64,000 nucleotides of DNA from NCBI GenBank assembly GCA_009914555.1, contig WNDY01000008.1, forward strand, positions 43,497-107,496. Direction: 5' to 3'. Each line of letters starts with the position of its first letter. The stretch's first letter is position 1. The notes beneath the pieces were generated by a model. The model had not been told where the DNA came from. It saw nothing but the letters and a program-made list of their open reading frames with translations, and ran no database searches. The position numbers were made by a program, and so were the translations under genes. The stretch comes from Xylophilus sp. (lineage in GTDB: Bacteria > Pseudomonadota > Gammaproteobacteria > Burkholderiales > Burkholderiaceae_C). This document shows, one piece after another, positions 1 to 9,125 of this stretch.

Positions 1-875
1 TTCTCGCTGAAGCGGCGCCGGTTGTTCTTCCAGAGGAAGTCGTAGACGCAGTTGTGGAAGTAGTAGAACTCCAGGTGCTTGAACTCGTTCTTCGCGGCCG
101 AGAACAGCTCCTCCACGCGGTGGATGTGCTCATCCATCGTACCGCCCACGTCCATCAGCAGCAGCACGCGCGCGTTGTTGTGGCGCTCGGGCACCATGCG
201 GATGTCGAGCCAGCCGGCGTTTGCCGCCGTGCCGCGGATGGTGCCCGGCAAGTCCAGTTCCTCGGCCAGTCCTCCGCGCGCGAAGCGGCGCAGCCGGCGC
301 AGCGCCATCTTGAGGTTGCGCGTGCCGAGTTCCTGCGTGTCGTCGTAGTCGCGGTAGGCGCGCTGCTCCCAGACCTTGACCGCGCTGCGGGTCCTGCCGG
401 CGCCGCCGATGCGCACGCCCTGCGGGTTGGCGCCGCCGTGGCCGAACGGGCTGGTGCCGTTGGTGCCGATCCACTTGCTGCCGCCTTCGTGGCGCTCCTT
501 CTGCTCTTCGAGCCGCTTCTTCAGCGTCTCCATGAGCTCGTCCCAGCCCATCTTCTCGATGGCGGCCTTCTGCTCGGGCGTGAACTCGCGCTCGACGAGC
601 CTGCGCAGCCAGTCGGCCGGAATCTCCTTCGTGAAGTCGGCCAGCAGCTCCACGCCGTGGAAGTAAGCGCCGAAGGCCCGGTCGAACCGGTCGAAGTGCT
701 TCTCGTCCTTGACCAGCACGGTGCGCGAGAGGTGGTAGAAGTCGTCGATGCTCCAGGCGGCGTCCGACGCGGGGCCGGCCACGCCGGCCTGCAACGCTTC
801 GAGCAGCACGAGGTACTCCTTGACCGACACCGGCAGCGTCGCGGCGCGCAGGGTGTAGAAGAAGTCGATCAGCAT
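1..875 (-). CDS. VWA-domain protein, CoxE-like (partial, C-terminus off the left edge)
   Basis: The frame is open from an ATG at 875 down to base 1, so about 291 residues of a longer protein are seen. The N-terminal half is helical and acidic/basic; towards the left edge the stretch ARVLLLMDVGGTMDEH is the MIDAS-type segment of a von Willebrand A domain (usually DxSxS, here DVGGT). This is the family of CoxE-like proteins that pair with MoxR AAA+ ATPases, and a MoxR gene lies two genes upstream in the same operon. These pairs are thought to act as chaperones for metal-enzyme or envelope complexes; no target is visible here. The start is 3 bp after the stop of the GNAT gene, implying translational coupling. 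Confidence 0.85.
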   Translation of the reverse strand, partial: MLIDFFYTLRAATLPVSVKEYLVLLEALQAGVAGPASDAAWSIDDFYHLSRTVLVKDEKHFDRFDRAFGAYFHGVELLADFTKEIPADWLRRLVEREFTPEQKAAIEKMGWDELMETLKKRLEEQKERHEGGSKWIGTNGTSPFGHGGANPQGVRIGGAGRTRSAVKVWEQRAYRDYDDTQELGTRNLKMALRRLRRFARGGLAEELDLPGTIRGTAANAGWLDIRMVPERHNNARVLLLMDVGGTMDEHIHRVEELFSAAKNEFKHLEFYYFHNCVYDFLWKNNRRRFSE

Positions 876-878
876 GGC

Positions 879-1484
879 TCAGCCGGCCTCGGGGCGCGGG
901 CGGTCCCGCAGGTACAGCAGCTGCGCCCGCGCCTCCGGCCATTCGCCGGAACGCATGCTGTACATCACCGTGTCGCGGATGGTGCCGTCGCGCCGCAGGG
1001 CGTGGCCGCGCAGCACGCCGTCCTTCTTCGCGCCCAGGCGCTCGATGGCGCGCTGCGAGGCGAAGTTGAAGTTGTCGGTGCGCCAGCCGACCACGTGCGC
1101 GCCCAGCGTGTCGAACGCATGGCCCAGCAGCAGCAGCTTGGCGGTGGTGTTGACGTGGGTGCGCTGCACGCGCCGGGCATACCAGGTGTAGCCGATCTCC
1201 ACGCGCCGGATGGCCGGCACGATGTCGTGGTAGCTGCTGGTGCCGAGCACGGTGCCGGTGGCTTCCTCGATCACGGCGAAGGCGAAGCGGCGGCCGTCGG
1301 CGCGGCCCTGCAGCGCGGCCTCGATGTAGGCCTGCGTGGCGCCGGGCTCGGGCACCGAGGTGATGCGCAGGTTCCAGAGTTCGCCGTCGGCCGCGGCGGC
1401 GGCCAGCCCGGCCTCGTGCGAGAGCGCCAGCGGCTCCAGGCGGATGCCGCGGTCGGAGAGGACGACGGGTTCGACGAAGGCCAT
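879..1484 (-). CDS. GNAT family N-acetyltransferase (RimJ/RimL-like)
   Basis: 201 residues starting MAFVEPVVLSDRGIRLEPLA. The fold is recognisable as the RimJ/RimL type: an N-terminal RLEPL strand, a central IGYTWY segment, then TAKLLLLGHAFDTLGAHVV and an FNFASQRAIERLGA stretch that is typical of acetyltransferases acting on N-terminal or small-molecule amines. The substrate is unknown. It lies between the MoxR gene (5-bp gap) and the VWA gene (3-bp gap), so the three genes are almost certainly one transcript. A GNAT gene inserted between a MoxR/VWA pair is not the usual arrangement. Confidence 0.9.
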   Translation of the reverse strand: MAFVEPVVLSDRGIRLEPLALSHEAGLAAAAADGELWNLRITSVPEPGATQAYIEAALQGRADGRRFAFAVIEEATGTVLGTSSYHDIVPAIRRVEIGYTWYARRVQRTHVNTTAKLLLLGHAFDTLGAHVVGWRTDNFNFASQRAIERLGAKKDGVLRGHALRRDGTIRDTVMYSMRSGEWPEARAQLLYLRDRPRPEAG

Positions 1485-1489
1485 CCGCG

Positions 1490-2344
<855 letters not shown>

Positions 2345-2402
2345 GGGGGAAATCATGGAGAAAACGCGCGCTCGGCAAGGGTGGTTTCAAAGGGGCGGTC
2401 GA

Positions 2403-2408
2403 TATAAT
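2403..2408 (+). promoter_or_regulatory. Candidate -10 element (TATAAT) for the cytochrome c gene
   Basis: A perfect TATAAT sits 57 bp before the cytochrome c start codon in the spacer between the divergent moxR-like and cytochrome genes. No good -35 hexamer is seen at 16-18 bp, so the assignment rests on the -10 alone. Confidence 0.45.
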
Positions 2409-2464
2409 TTGTCCGGATAGCTACCCGTCCCGGCACCCGCCTTTCGTTTGATTGTGCGCGCAAA

Positions 2465-3130
2465 ATGAACAAGACGTTGACCACGATATTCGCTGTGGCT
2501 GTCGCTTCCGTGACCGCTGCGTCCCATGGACAGGAAGTCAAAGGAGACCCCCAGGCAGGCGGCAGGAAGATCGCCATGTGCATCGGATGCCACGGCATCC
2601 CGGGATACCAGGCGAGCTTTCCCTCGGTCTACAAGGTGCCGAAGATCTCGGGGCAGGGCGGCAAGTACATTGCCTCGGCGCTCGACGCCTACCGCAAGGG
2701 CGACCGCCAGCATCCCACCATGCGCGGCATCGCCGAATCGCTGACCGACCAGGACATCGCCGATGTCGCCGCCTACTACGAAGCCAGCGGGCACGACGCA
2801 TCGGCGGCGCCCAAGGCCGGGCACGAGGCCGCCGGCCAGGTGGCCGACCTGATCAAGCGCGGCGCCTGTGTGTCCTGCCACGGCCAAGGCTTCGCCAAGC
2901 CGATCGACCCGTCGTATCCCAAGGTGGCCGGCCAGTATCCCGATTACCTCTACGCCGCGCTGCGGTCGTACAAGGCGGGCACGGCGCCGCGGGTGGGGCG
3001 CTCTAACGGCGTGATGGCGGGCGTGGCCAAGCAGTTCTCGAATGCCGAGCTGAAGGTGCTGGCCGATTACATCGGTTCGCTCGACGGCGATCTGAAAACC
3101 GTGCCGCAGCCGCGTTTCCGCTCAGGATAG
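2465..3130 (+). CDS. Diheme c-type cytochrome (cytochrome c4-like)
   Basis: 221 residues with a Sec signal peptide (hydrophobic core at about 5-20, likely cleavage before QEVKG). Two heme-binding motifs are visible: CIGCH at 39-43 and CVSCH at 135-139, each followed by a cytochrome c fold, with candidate axial Met in PTMRG and in GVMAG. It is therefore a periplasmic electron carrier of the c4/c553 type, probably feeding a terminal oxidase. The 3' end is unusual: an IS5-family element begins at 3125, so the last codon (Gly) and the TAG stop are encoded by the left end of the element. Without the insertion the gene would have ended in CGC TAA two residues earlier. Confidence 0.93.
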   Translation: MNKTLTTIFAVAVASVTAASHGQEVKGDPQAGGRKIAMCIGCHGIPGYQASFPSVYKVPKISGQGGKYIASALDAYRKGDRQHPTMRGIAESLTDQDIADVAAYYEASGHDASAAPKAGHEAAGQVADLIKRGACVSCHGQGFAKPIDPSYPKVAGQYPDYLYAALRSYKAGTAPRVGRSNGVMAGVAKQFSNAELKVLADYIGSLDGDLKTVPQPRFRSG

Positions 3131-4302
3131 TCTGCACGAATCCTGTCGAGATGTGCTTGCCATGAGCGGCGGCCGGCGAGACGATTGCATCCCATGAAGC
3201 AAGCCAGCCTGATGCAGCCCCAATCGAGCAAGCGCACGCGCAAGCGGGAGTTCCTGGACTCGATGGACCGAGTGGTGCCGTGGTCTGACTTGGTCGCACT
3301 GGTGGAGCCCTACCAGCCCGAGGGCGGCCGGCGCGGCCAGCAACCCTTTGCAGCAGAGACCATGCTGCGCATCCACTTTCTTCAGCAATGGTTCAACCTG
3401 TCGGACCCGGCAATGGAAGAGGCCTTGCACGACGTGCCGCTGTTTCGCGATTTCGCGGGTTTGAGCAGTTGGGACGAAGCGGTGCCCAGCGAGACGAGCA
3501 TCCTGCGCTTTCGCCACCGGCTGGAGCAGCACAAGCTCGCAGGCCAGATCCTGGCCGTGGTCAACGACCTGCTCACGGCCAAGGGGTTGTTGTTGAAGGC
3601 CGGCACGGTGGTGGACGCCACGCTCATTGCCGCGCCGAGTTCGACGAAGAACAAAGACGGTGAGCGCGACCCCGAGATGCACCAGAGCAAGAAGGGCCAG
3701 CAGTATTACTTTGGCATGAAGGCCCACATTGGCGTGGATGCCGACTCAGGCCTGGTGCACACGGTGCGGGGCACGGCCGGCAACATCGCCGACGTGGTGG
3801 AGGCCAACAGCCTGCTGCACGGTCAGGAGACAGACGCCTTTGGTGATGCGGGCTACCAGGGAGTGCACAAGCGGGCCGATGCAAAGGACAGTGTCGAATG
3901 GCATGTGGCCATGAAGCCGGGAAAGCGGCGGACCCTGGACAAGGAGCACCCAGTGCAGGGGTTGCTGCACCAGCTGGAGAAGCTCAAGGCCGCCATCCGG
4001 GCCAAGGTGGAACACCCGTTTCGGGTGATCAAGCGCCAGTTCGGGCACACCAAGGTGCGCTACCGGGGACTGAGGAAGAACACGGAGCAGCCCAAGACGC
4101 TGTTTGCGCTGAGCAACCTGTGGATGGTGCGCCACCGGCTGGCCGCTGGGGCATAGGTGCGTCTGCGGTACGCCCGATGACTTCGTGTGAGGTCGTTGGG
4201 AGCCTTTTGGGTCGCGCAAATACGCGCTCATCGCTTTCCGAGATCACATTGCGATGCCGGTGCTATGCAAGCACACGTCAACTCGATTCGTGCAGACCTT
4301 CC
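3125..4302 (+). mobile_element. IS5-family insertion sequence, about 1.18 kb
   Basis: The ends form inverted repeats: left GGATAGTCTGCACGAATC (3125-3142) and right, read inward, GGAAGGTCTGCACGAATC (4285-4302), 16 of 18 identical. The terminal GGAAGG and a 4-bp target of the YTAR type are typical of the IS5 group. The flanking bases are CTCA (3121-3124) and CTAA (4303-4306), a probable target duplication with one mismatch. The element carries one intact DDE transposase on the plus strand. Joining the flanks restores a cytochrome c gene ending in TAA, so the insertion hit the stop codon itself. Confidence 0.85.
3194..4156 (+). CDS. IS5-family DDE transposase
   Basis: 320 residues from ATG 3194 (MKQASLMQPQ). 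An N-terminal DUF772-type region is followed by the catalytic domain; the probable DDE triad is D141 (VVDATLIAAP), D218 (FGDAGYQG) and E273 (KVEHPFRVIKRQFG, the E...R-K signature of IS5/IS4-like enzymes). Length and motifs match active IS5-group transposases and no frameshift is present, so the element may be mobile. An in-frame TTG at 3185 would add three residues but is less likely as a start. Confidence 0.95.
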   Translation: MKQASLMQPQSSKRTRKREFLDSMDRVVPWSDLVALVEPYQPEGGRRGQQPFAAETMLRIHFLQQWFNLSDPAMEEALHDVPLFRDFAGLSSWDEAVPSETSILRFRHRLEQHKLAGQILAVVNDLLTAKGLLLKAGTVVDATLIAAPSSTKNKDGERDPEMHQSKKGQQYYFGMKAHIGVDADSGLVHTVRGTAGNIADVVEANSLLHGQETDAFGDAGYQGVHKRADAKDSVEWHVAMKPGKRRTLDKEHPVQGLLHQLEKLKAAIRAKVEHPFRVIKRQFGHTKVRYRGLRKNTEQPKTLFALSNLWMVRHRLAAGA

Positions 4303-4417
4303 CTAAGGGGCTTTTCTTTTTGCCGCCCTGGGAGGCCATGGGCCGCGCGACGCCGCCGGAGCGTTGCAAAAAGTCAGAGACGCCCGCAGGCGTTGCATCC
4401 GGCATCAGAATCGCCCC
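4303..4417. other. Spacer between the IS right end and the YihY-GNAT gene
   Basis: This stretch was the original downstream region of the cytochrome gene before the IS inserted. It starts CTAAGGGGCTTTTCTTTTT, a pyrimidine-rich run that may once have been part of the cytochrome terminator, although no GC-rich stem precedes it. No gene is visible. Confidence 0.5.
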
Positions 4418-5893
4418 ATGATCCGACCCGGCGCGGCATGGAGCCGCTTCAGCACAGCCGCACTCGCGACCCCGGGCCTCGGGGTCCTGCTGCTGGCCAT
4501 CCGCAACTATGTGCTGCACCAGAGCGCCAACCAGGCCGGCAGCCTGGCCTTCTCGTCGGTGCTGGCCATGTTCCCGCTGCTGATCCTGCTGTCGTCGGCC
4601 GCCGGCTACATCGGCCAGCCCGGCGATGCGGCCGACCTGGCCGGCCGGGTGCTCGAGTACGCGCCGCCCGTCGTGCGCCAGGCCATGCAGCCGGTCGTCG
4701 CCCAGGTGCTGGCCCAGCGCAACCAGGCGCTGCTGGCGCTGGGCGTGGTGGTCACGCTGTGGACGGCGTCCTCGGGCATGCAGGCGGTGCGCACGGCGCT
4801 CAACCGCGCCTATGGCATCGGCCGCGGCCTGCCCTTCTGGCGGGCGCGCATCAAGGTGACGTTGTTCACGCTGGTCGTGGGCGTCGGCGTGGTGGCCACC
4901 TTCGGCTCCGTGGTCGTCATGCCCTACGTCTGGCGGATGCTGGAGGACAACGTGGGCGCCGCCCAGGGCATCGCCTGGCTGCACGACGGCGTGCGCTACG
5001 GCGCGGCCTTCGTCGCGCTGTCGGTGCTGTATGCGCTGCTCTACGGCTGGCTGCCCGACATCCGCCAGCGGCTCTACACCGTGCTGCCGGGCGCCCTCGC
5101 CGGCGCGGCGCTGTGGGTGGGCGCCGCGGCCACGCTGTCATATACGCTGCGCAGCGCCGGCAAGCTCGCGCTGGTCTACGGCAGCTTCGCCGGCGTGGTG
5201 GCCACGCTGGTCTTCCTCTACGTCAGCGCGACCACGCTGATCTACGGGGCCGAGGTCAACGCCGTGCTGCGCGAGAAGCTCGCGCCGGTGCCGCAGCCGC
5301 AGCGCCCGGTGCTCACGGTGCGCATCGACCGGGTGGACGACCTGGACGGCCACGCCACGGTGCCGAGCCGCTTCTCCACCGATACGGTGCTCGACGTGCA
5401 GGCCGACGGGGCGCGCTTCGCGCTCGCGCGGCGGCAGCTGCCGGCGCTGTTCCACAAGGACTACGACGCGCATGAGCGCCCGCAGCGCTGGCCCCGGCAG
5501 TTCGACACCGCGCACTGGGCGCTGCTGTCGGCCTGGCAGGGCGCGCAGCGCGTGGGCGGGCTGGTGGCCGCGCGCGACACGCCCGGCGCGGACCTGCTCG
5601 TGGTGTGGGATCTGCGCGTGGACCCGGCCTCCCGCCGCGAAGGCGTGGGCGCGGCCCTGTTCCGCGCGGCCGAAGACTGGGGCCGCCGCCACGGCTGCAC
5701 CGAGCTCAAGGTGGAGACGCAGAACGTCAACCCGGGCGCCTGCGCGTTCTACCAGCGGCTGGGCTGCACGCTCGCGCAGGCCGTGCCCGGCGCCTATCCA
5801 GACCTGCCGGACGAGGTGCAGCTGATCTGGCGAAAGCCGCTGGTCCCGGTGCCCGAGGCTGCCCCGGCGCGCGAGGTAACTCCGGGAGTATAG
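4418..5893 (+). CDS. YihY/BrkB membrane protein fused to a C-terminal GNAT acetyltransferase
   Basis: 491 residues from ATG 4418. Residues 1 to about 288 are a YihY (BrkB, formerly 'ribonuclease BN') inner-membrane domain with six predicted hydrophobic segments; family landmarks are NQAGSLAFSSVLAMFPLLI near the start, LWTASSGMQAVRTALNRAYG in the middle and LVYGSFAGVVATLVFLY near the end. From about residue 297 the reading frame continues into a complete GNAT domain with the acetyl-CoA loop RREGVGAALF near 405 and an NPGACAFYQRLG motif. The two parts are normally separate proteins. The junction has no stop; a GTG near 5309 could restart translation but lacks a Shine-Dalgarno. Functions of both domains are unknown. 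Confidence 0.85.
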   Translation: MIRPGAAWSRFSTAALATPGLGVLLLAIRNYVLHQSANQAGSLAFSSVLAMFPLLILLSSAAGYIGQPGDAADLAGRVLEYAPPVVRQAMQPVVAQVLAQRNQALLALGVVVTLWTASSGMQAVRTALNRAYGIGRGLPFWRARIKVTLFTLVVGVGVVATFGSVVVMPYVWRMLEDNVGAAQGIAWLHDGVRYGAAFVALSVLYALLYGWLPDIRQRLYTVLPGALAGAALWVGAAATLSYTLRSAGKLALVYGSFAGVVATLVFLYVSATTLIYGAEVNAVLREKLAPVPQPQRPVLTVRIDRVDDLDGHATVPSRFSTDTVLDVQADGARFALARRQLPALFHKDYDAHERPQRWPRQFDTAHWALLSAWQGAQRVGGLVAARDTPGADLLVVWDLRVDPASRREGVGAALFRAAEDWGRRHGCTELKVETQNVNPGACAFYQRLGCTLAQAVPGAYPDLPDEVQLIWRKPLVPVPEAAPAREVTPGV

Positions 5894-5936
5894 GCCCACA
5901 GCGCACAGTCGACAGGCACTATAGGTTCATACTCCC
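5884..5936 (+). repeat. Bipartite GGGRGTAT element, inverted class (53 bp)
   Basis: GGGAGTAT at 5884-5891 and its exact complement ATACTCCC at 5929-5936, start-to-start distance 45. An AGCG block follows the first half-site after exactly 8 bases, as in the other copies. It lies between the convergent YihY-GNAT and P450 genes. Confidence 0.6.
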
Positions 5937-5937
5937 T

Positions 5938-7164
5938 CTATTGTTCCAACCGCCGCAGCTTCAGGCTGCGCAGCCCGCGGTACAGCGGCACGCCCTCCAT
6001 CCATGCCGCCTCGGCGACGGCCAGCGCGCCGCGCGGCCAGTGACGCACGACGGCGCCCAGCGCGCATTCGGCCTCCATCAGCGTGAGGCCCGCGCCCAGG
6101 CAGAAATGCAGGCCCGCGCCGAAGGACAGCGGCAGACCGGCCTGGCGGCCGACGTCGATGGCGTCCGGCGCCGCGTACTGCCGCGGATCGCGGTTGGCCG
6201 AGCCGATCAGCGGGATGACGAGGTCGCCGCGCCGCACCGGCTGGCCCAGCAGGTCGAACGCGGTGTTGGCCCGCCGGCCGGTGTACTGCACCGGGCTGTC
6301 CCAGCGCATCAGCTCGCGCAGGGCCGCGGGCGCGCGGGCGGGGTCGGCCAGGGCATCCCACACATCCCCGCGCCGCACCGCCCAGTAGAGGGCGGTGGCG
6401 AGGAAGTGGCGCGTGGTCTCGTGCCCGGCGAACAGCAGCATCACGCACTGCGCCAGCATCTCGGTGCCGTCGTGGAGGACGCCGCGCCGCTGGGCCTCGA
6501 CCAAGTTCGCGATCAGGCCGTCGCCGCAGCGGCCCGAGGCGATCTGCCCGTCGAGGTACCGCGCCATGGCCACCACGGCCTCGCAGGCGGCCGCGACCTG
6601 CGCGGGCGCGGGCTGCACCGCGCCGAGGAAGGCCGCGATGCGCGTGGACCATTCCAGGAACTCCGACGGCTCCACGTCGCGCAGGCCGAGCAGCTGCGAC
6701 ACCACCAGCGCCGGCAGCGGCTTGGCGAACGATTCGATGGCGTCGAACGGCCGGCCGGCCGCCAGCGCGCGGTCGGCCGCGGCCAGCAGTTCGTCCACGC
6801 GCGCCTGCACGAACGGCCGCAGGCCCTGCACCACGGCGGGCCGGAACCCCGCCAGCATCGCCTGCCGCAGCCGCGGATGCGCGGGTCTGTCGACGAACAG
6901 CAGCGCCCGCGCGAGCAGGCGCTGCATGCGCACCAGGCTGCGGCGCTCGGCGCTGCCGCGCAGCGCGTTGCGCATGACCCAGCCGCCGGTGCGCTGGGCG
7001 GACAGGCGGCCATCCTTGAGTGCGGCCTCCACGCCGTCGAAGCCCGTCACCAGCCAGGCGCCGCCGAACCAGCCATCGGCCCACACGACCGGGCCGCGCG
7101 CCCGCAGCGCCTCGTATTGCGCGTAGGCACCGCTGCCTGTCTCCGCTGCTTCCATCGTCTCCAT
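5938..7164 (-). CDS. Cytochrome P450
   Basis: 408 residues. The I-helix motif AGHETT is at 246-251, the ExxR motif (ELMR) at 284-287, and the heme-binding loop SFGAGLHFCLGAG places the thiolate cysteine at 355. This is a soluble class I bacterial P450 that would need a ferredoxin and reductase from elsewhere, since none is encoded nearby. The substrate cannot be told; there is no operon partner. The start at 7164 or the ATG three codons later are equally possible. Its 3' end lies next to a bipartite repeat shared with the convergent neighbour. Confidence 0.95.
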   Translation of the reverse strand: METMEAAETGSGAYAQYEALRARGPVVWADGWFGGAWLVTGFDGVEAALKDGRLSAQRTGGWVMRNALRGSAERRSLVRMQRLLARALLFVDRPAHPRLRQAMLAGFRPAVVQGLRPFVQARVDELLAAADRALAAGRPFDAIESFAKPLPALVVSQLLGLRDVEPSEFLEWSTRIAAFLGAVQPAPAQVAAACEAVVAMARYLDGQIASGRCGDGLIANLVEAQRRGVLHDGTEMLAQCVMLLFAGHETTRHFLATALYWAVRRGDVWDALADPARAPAALRELMRWDSPVQYTGRRANTAFDLLGQPVRRGDLVIPLIGSANRDPRQYAAPDAIDVGRQAGLPLSFGAGLHFCLGAGLTLMEAECALGAVVRHWPRGALAVAEAAWMEGVPLYRGLRSLKLRRLEQ

Positions 7165-7265
7165 CCCCGGCCCCGGGGCCGCGCCGAACGCCGCATTCTA
7201 GGCAGGCGGGCCCGCGCGGCCGGCGGCGGCCGGCGGCGGCCGGCCATCGGCGGCACAATGCTTCG

Positions 7266-8597
7266 ATGCCCCATACCGACAGCCTCGGCAACCCGCTGAC
7301 CCTGGCCGACGCCGCCAGCCTGGCGGCGGCCCACGACTTCGTCGACGGCTTCCTGGCCTGCGAGGCCCGCGTGGCCCGCGTGCTCGACGCGGCCGGCGAC
7401 ACCGGCAGCGCCTACATCCAGGCCGCCTGCGCCGCGCTGCACATGTTCGCCGAATCGGCCGGCGCGCCGGTCAACGCCCACCCCTTCATCGACCGCGCCC
7501 TGGCCGCCGCGCCCCGCGCCACCGAGCGCGAGCAGCGCTTCGTCGCCGCCGTGGCCGCCTGGGTCGGCGGCGACCTGCCGCGCGCCATCGCGCTGCACGA
7601 GGAACAGGCGCGGCTGTTCCCGCGCGACCTGGCCTCGCTCAAGCTCGGCCACTACCACCTGTTCAACCAGGGCGACTCGCCCGGCATGCTGCGCATCGTG
7701 CAGCCGGCGCTCGCGGCCGCATCCGGGGTGGCCGCATTGCACGGCATGGCCGCCTTCGCGCAGGAGCAGTGCCACCTGCTGCGCGGCGCCGAGGCCAGCG
7801 CCCGCCGCGCCATCGCACTGCAGCGCAGGGAACCCTGGGCCCACCATGCGCTGGCCCACGTGATGCTGACCGAAGGCCGCATCGCCGAGGGCGAGGAGTT
7901 CCTGCGCTCGGTGGCCGACACCTGGGTCGGGCTCAACTCGTTCATGGTCACCCACAACTGGTGGCACCTCGCCCTGTTCCTGATCGAGCAGGACCGGCAG
8001 GACGAGGCGCTGGCGCTCTACGACACCCGGGTCTGGGGCGTGGTCAAGGACTACAGCCAGGACCAGATCGGCGCCGTCTCGCTGCTCGCGCGGCTGGAGC
8101 TGGCCGGCGCCGACGTGGGCGCGCAGCGCTGGCAGGAGCTGGCCGGCTGGCTCGGCACGCGCACGGCCGACCACGTGCTGCCCTTTCTCGACCTGCAGTA
8201 CCTCTACGGCCTGGCCCGCGCCGGCCGGCCCGAAGCGGATGCGCTGCTGGCCAACGTGGAGGCCCATGCGGCGCGGCAGACCGCGCCCGCTACGCGCGCC
8301 GCATGGCAGCAGGTGGCGGTGCCCGCCGCCCGCGGGCTGGTCGCCCATGCGCGCGGCGACTGGAGCGAAGCCGCGCGCGGCCTGGGCGCGGCGATCCCGC
8401 AGTTGGTCGAGATCGGCGGCAGCCACGCCCAGCGCGACCTGTTCAGCCAGCTCTGGATCGACGCGCTGGTGCGCGGCGGCCGGCTCGCCGCCGCGCAGAA
8501 CCTGCTGCAGCCGCAGGCCAACGCGCAGCCGCAGTCGAAGCGGCTGGCGCGCCAGCTCGGCGCGGTCTACCGGGGCCTGGGCATCGCCGCGCAGTGA
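7266..8597 (+). CDS. TPR protein, TTC38-like
   Basis: 443 residues made of helical TPR-like repeats. The signatures HHALAHVMLTEGRIAEGEEFL and MVTHNWWHLALFLIEQ match the tetratricopeptide repeat protein 38 family, which occurs in many Proteobacteria and in animals and has no established function. There is no signal peptide or membrane segment, so it should be cytoplasmic. The start ATG 7266 lies about 100 bp from the divergent P450 start; the spacer contains tandem GGCCGGCGGC repeats. Confidence 0.88.
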   Translation: MPHTDSLGNPLTLADAASLAAAHDFVDGFLACEARVARVLDAAGDTGSAYIQAACAALHMFAESAGAPVNAHPFIDRALAAAPRATEREQRFVAAVAAWVGGDLPRAIALHEEQARLFPRDLASLKLGHYHLFNQGDSPGMLRIVQPALAAASGVAALHGMAAFAQEQCHLLRGAEASARRAIALQRREPWAHHALAHVMLTEGRIAEGEEFLRSVADTWVGLNSFMVTHNWWHLALFLIEQDRQDEALALYDTRVWGVVKDYSQDQIGAVSLLARLELAGADVGAQRWQELAGWLGTRTADHVLPFLDLQYLYGLARAGRPEADALLANVEAHAARQTAPATRAAWQQVAVPAARGLVAHARGDWSEAARGLGAAIPQLVEIGGSHAQRDLFSQLWIDALVRGGRLAAAQNLLQPQANAQPQSKRLARQLGAVYRGLGIAAQ

Positions 8598-8657
8598 ACG
8601 CGCGGTGCAGCCGGGTGCTGCGCCGGCCGCCGGTAAAATCGCCGGCCCAGCCCCTGG

Positions 8658-9047
8658 ATGAACACCATGACCCGCTGCACGCTGCCAGCCCTGCTGGCTT
8701 TTTCTTTCCTGGCCCTGGCGTCCGCGCCGGCGGCGGCCCAGGCGATCGTGCGCAGCTTTCCCGACGCGGCCCTGCGCGGCACGCTCGAAGTGACCACGCC
8801 GCCCGCCGTGCTGCTCGACGGCCAGGCTGCGCGCCTGGCGCCGGGCGCGCGCATCCGCAGCACGGGCAACCTGTTCGTCGTGCCGGCCTCGCTGGCCGGC
8901 CAGACCCTGGCGGTCAACTACCTGCGCGATGCCGCGTCGGGCGACCTGCAGGAAGTCTGGATCCTTACCGCCGAGGAGGCCGCGGTGCGCCGCGCCGGCG
9001 CCGGCAGCAGCTTCAGCCTGCGCGGCCTCCTCTTCGGCTCGCAATAA
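8658..9047 (+). CDS. Small secreted protein of unknown function
   Basis: 129 residues with a clear Sec signal peptide (hydrophobic core LPALLAFSFLALASAP, cleavage likely after AAA or AQA). The mature part, about 100 residues, is beta-rich with no cysteines and no recognised domain. An alternative start, Met4 at 8667, fits equally well. A palindromic GCCGG-TAAAAT-CGCCGGC sequence at about 8629-8648, containing a -10-like TAAAAT, is a likely promoter. It may be cotranscribed with miaB, although a bipartite repeat lies between them. Confidence 0.75.
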   Translation: MNTMTRCTLPALLAFSFLALASAPAAAQAIVRSFPDAALRGTLEVTTPPAVLLDGQAARLAPGARIRSTGNLFVVPASLAGQTLAVNYLRDAASGDLQEVWILTAEEAAVRRAGAGSSFSLRGLLFGSQ

Positions 9048-9055
9048 TCCCCCAA

Positions 9056-9108
9056 GGGGGTATCCATTTGTAGCGGGTAGATAGTGCCTGCGATCAAGGC
9101 ATACTCCC
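9056..9108 (+). repeat. Bipartite GGGRGTAT element, inverted class (53 bp)
   Basis: GGGGGTAT at 9056-9063 and ATACTCCC at 9101-9108, start-to-start distance 45, with AGCGGG exactly 8 bases after the first half-site. The halves can pair with one G-U. It fills most of the spacer between the small secreted protein and miaB, ending 17 bp before the miaB ATG. Confidence 0.6.
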
Positions 9109-9125
9109 TGAAAGAAACCAACCCC

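Noticed and set aside
4364..4417. Upstream TTG start for the YihY-GNAT gene
   Set aside because: It would add a polar stretch with no ribosome binding site; ATG 4418 leads directly into the conserved start.
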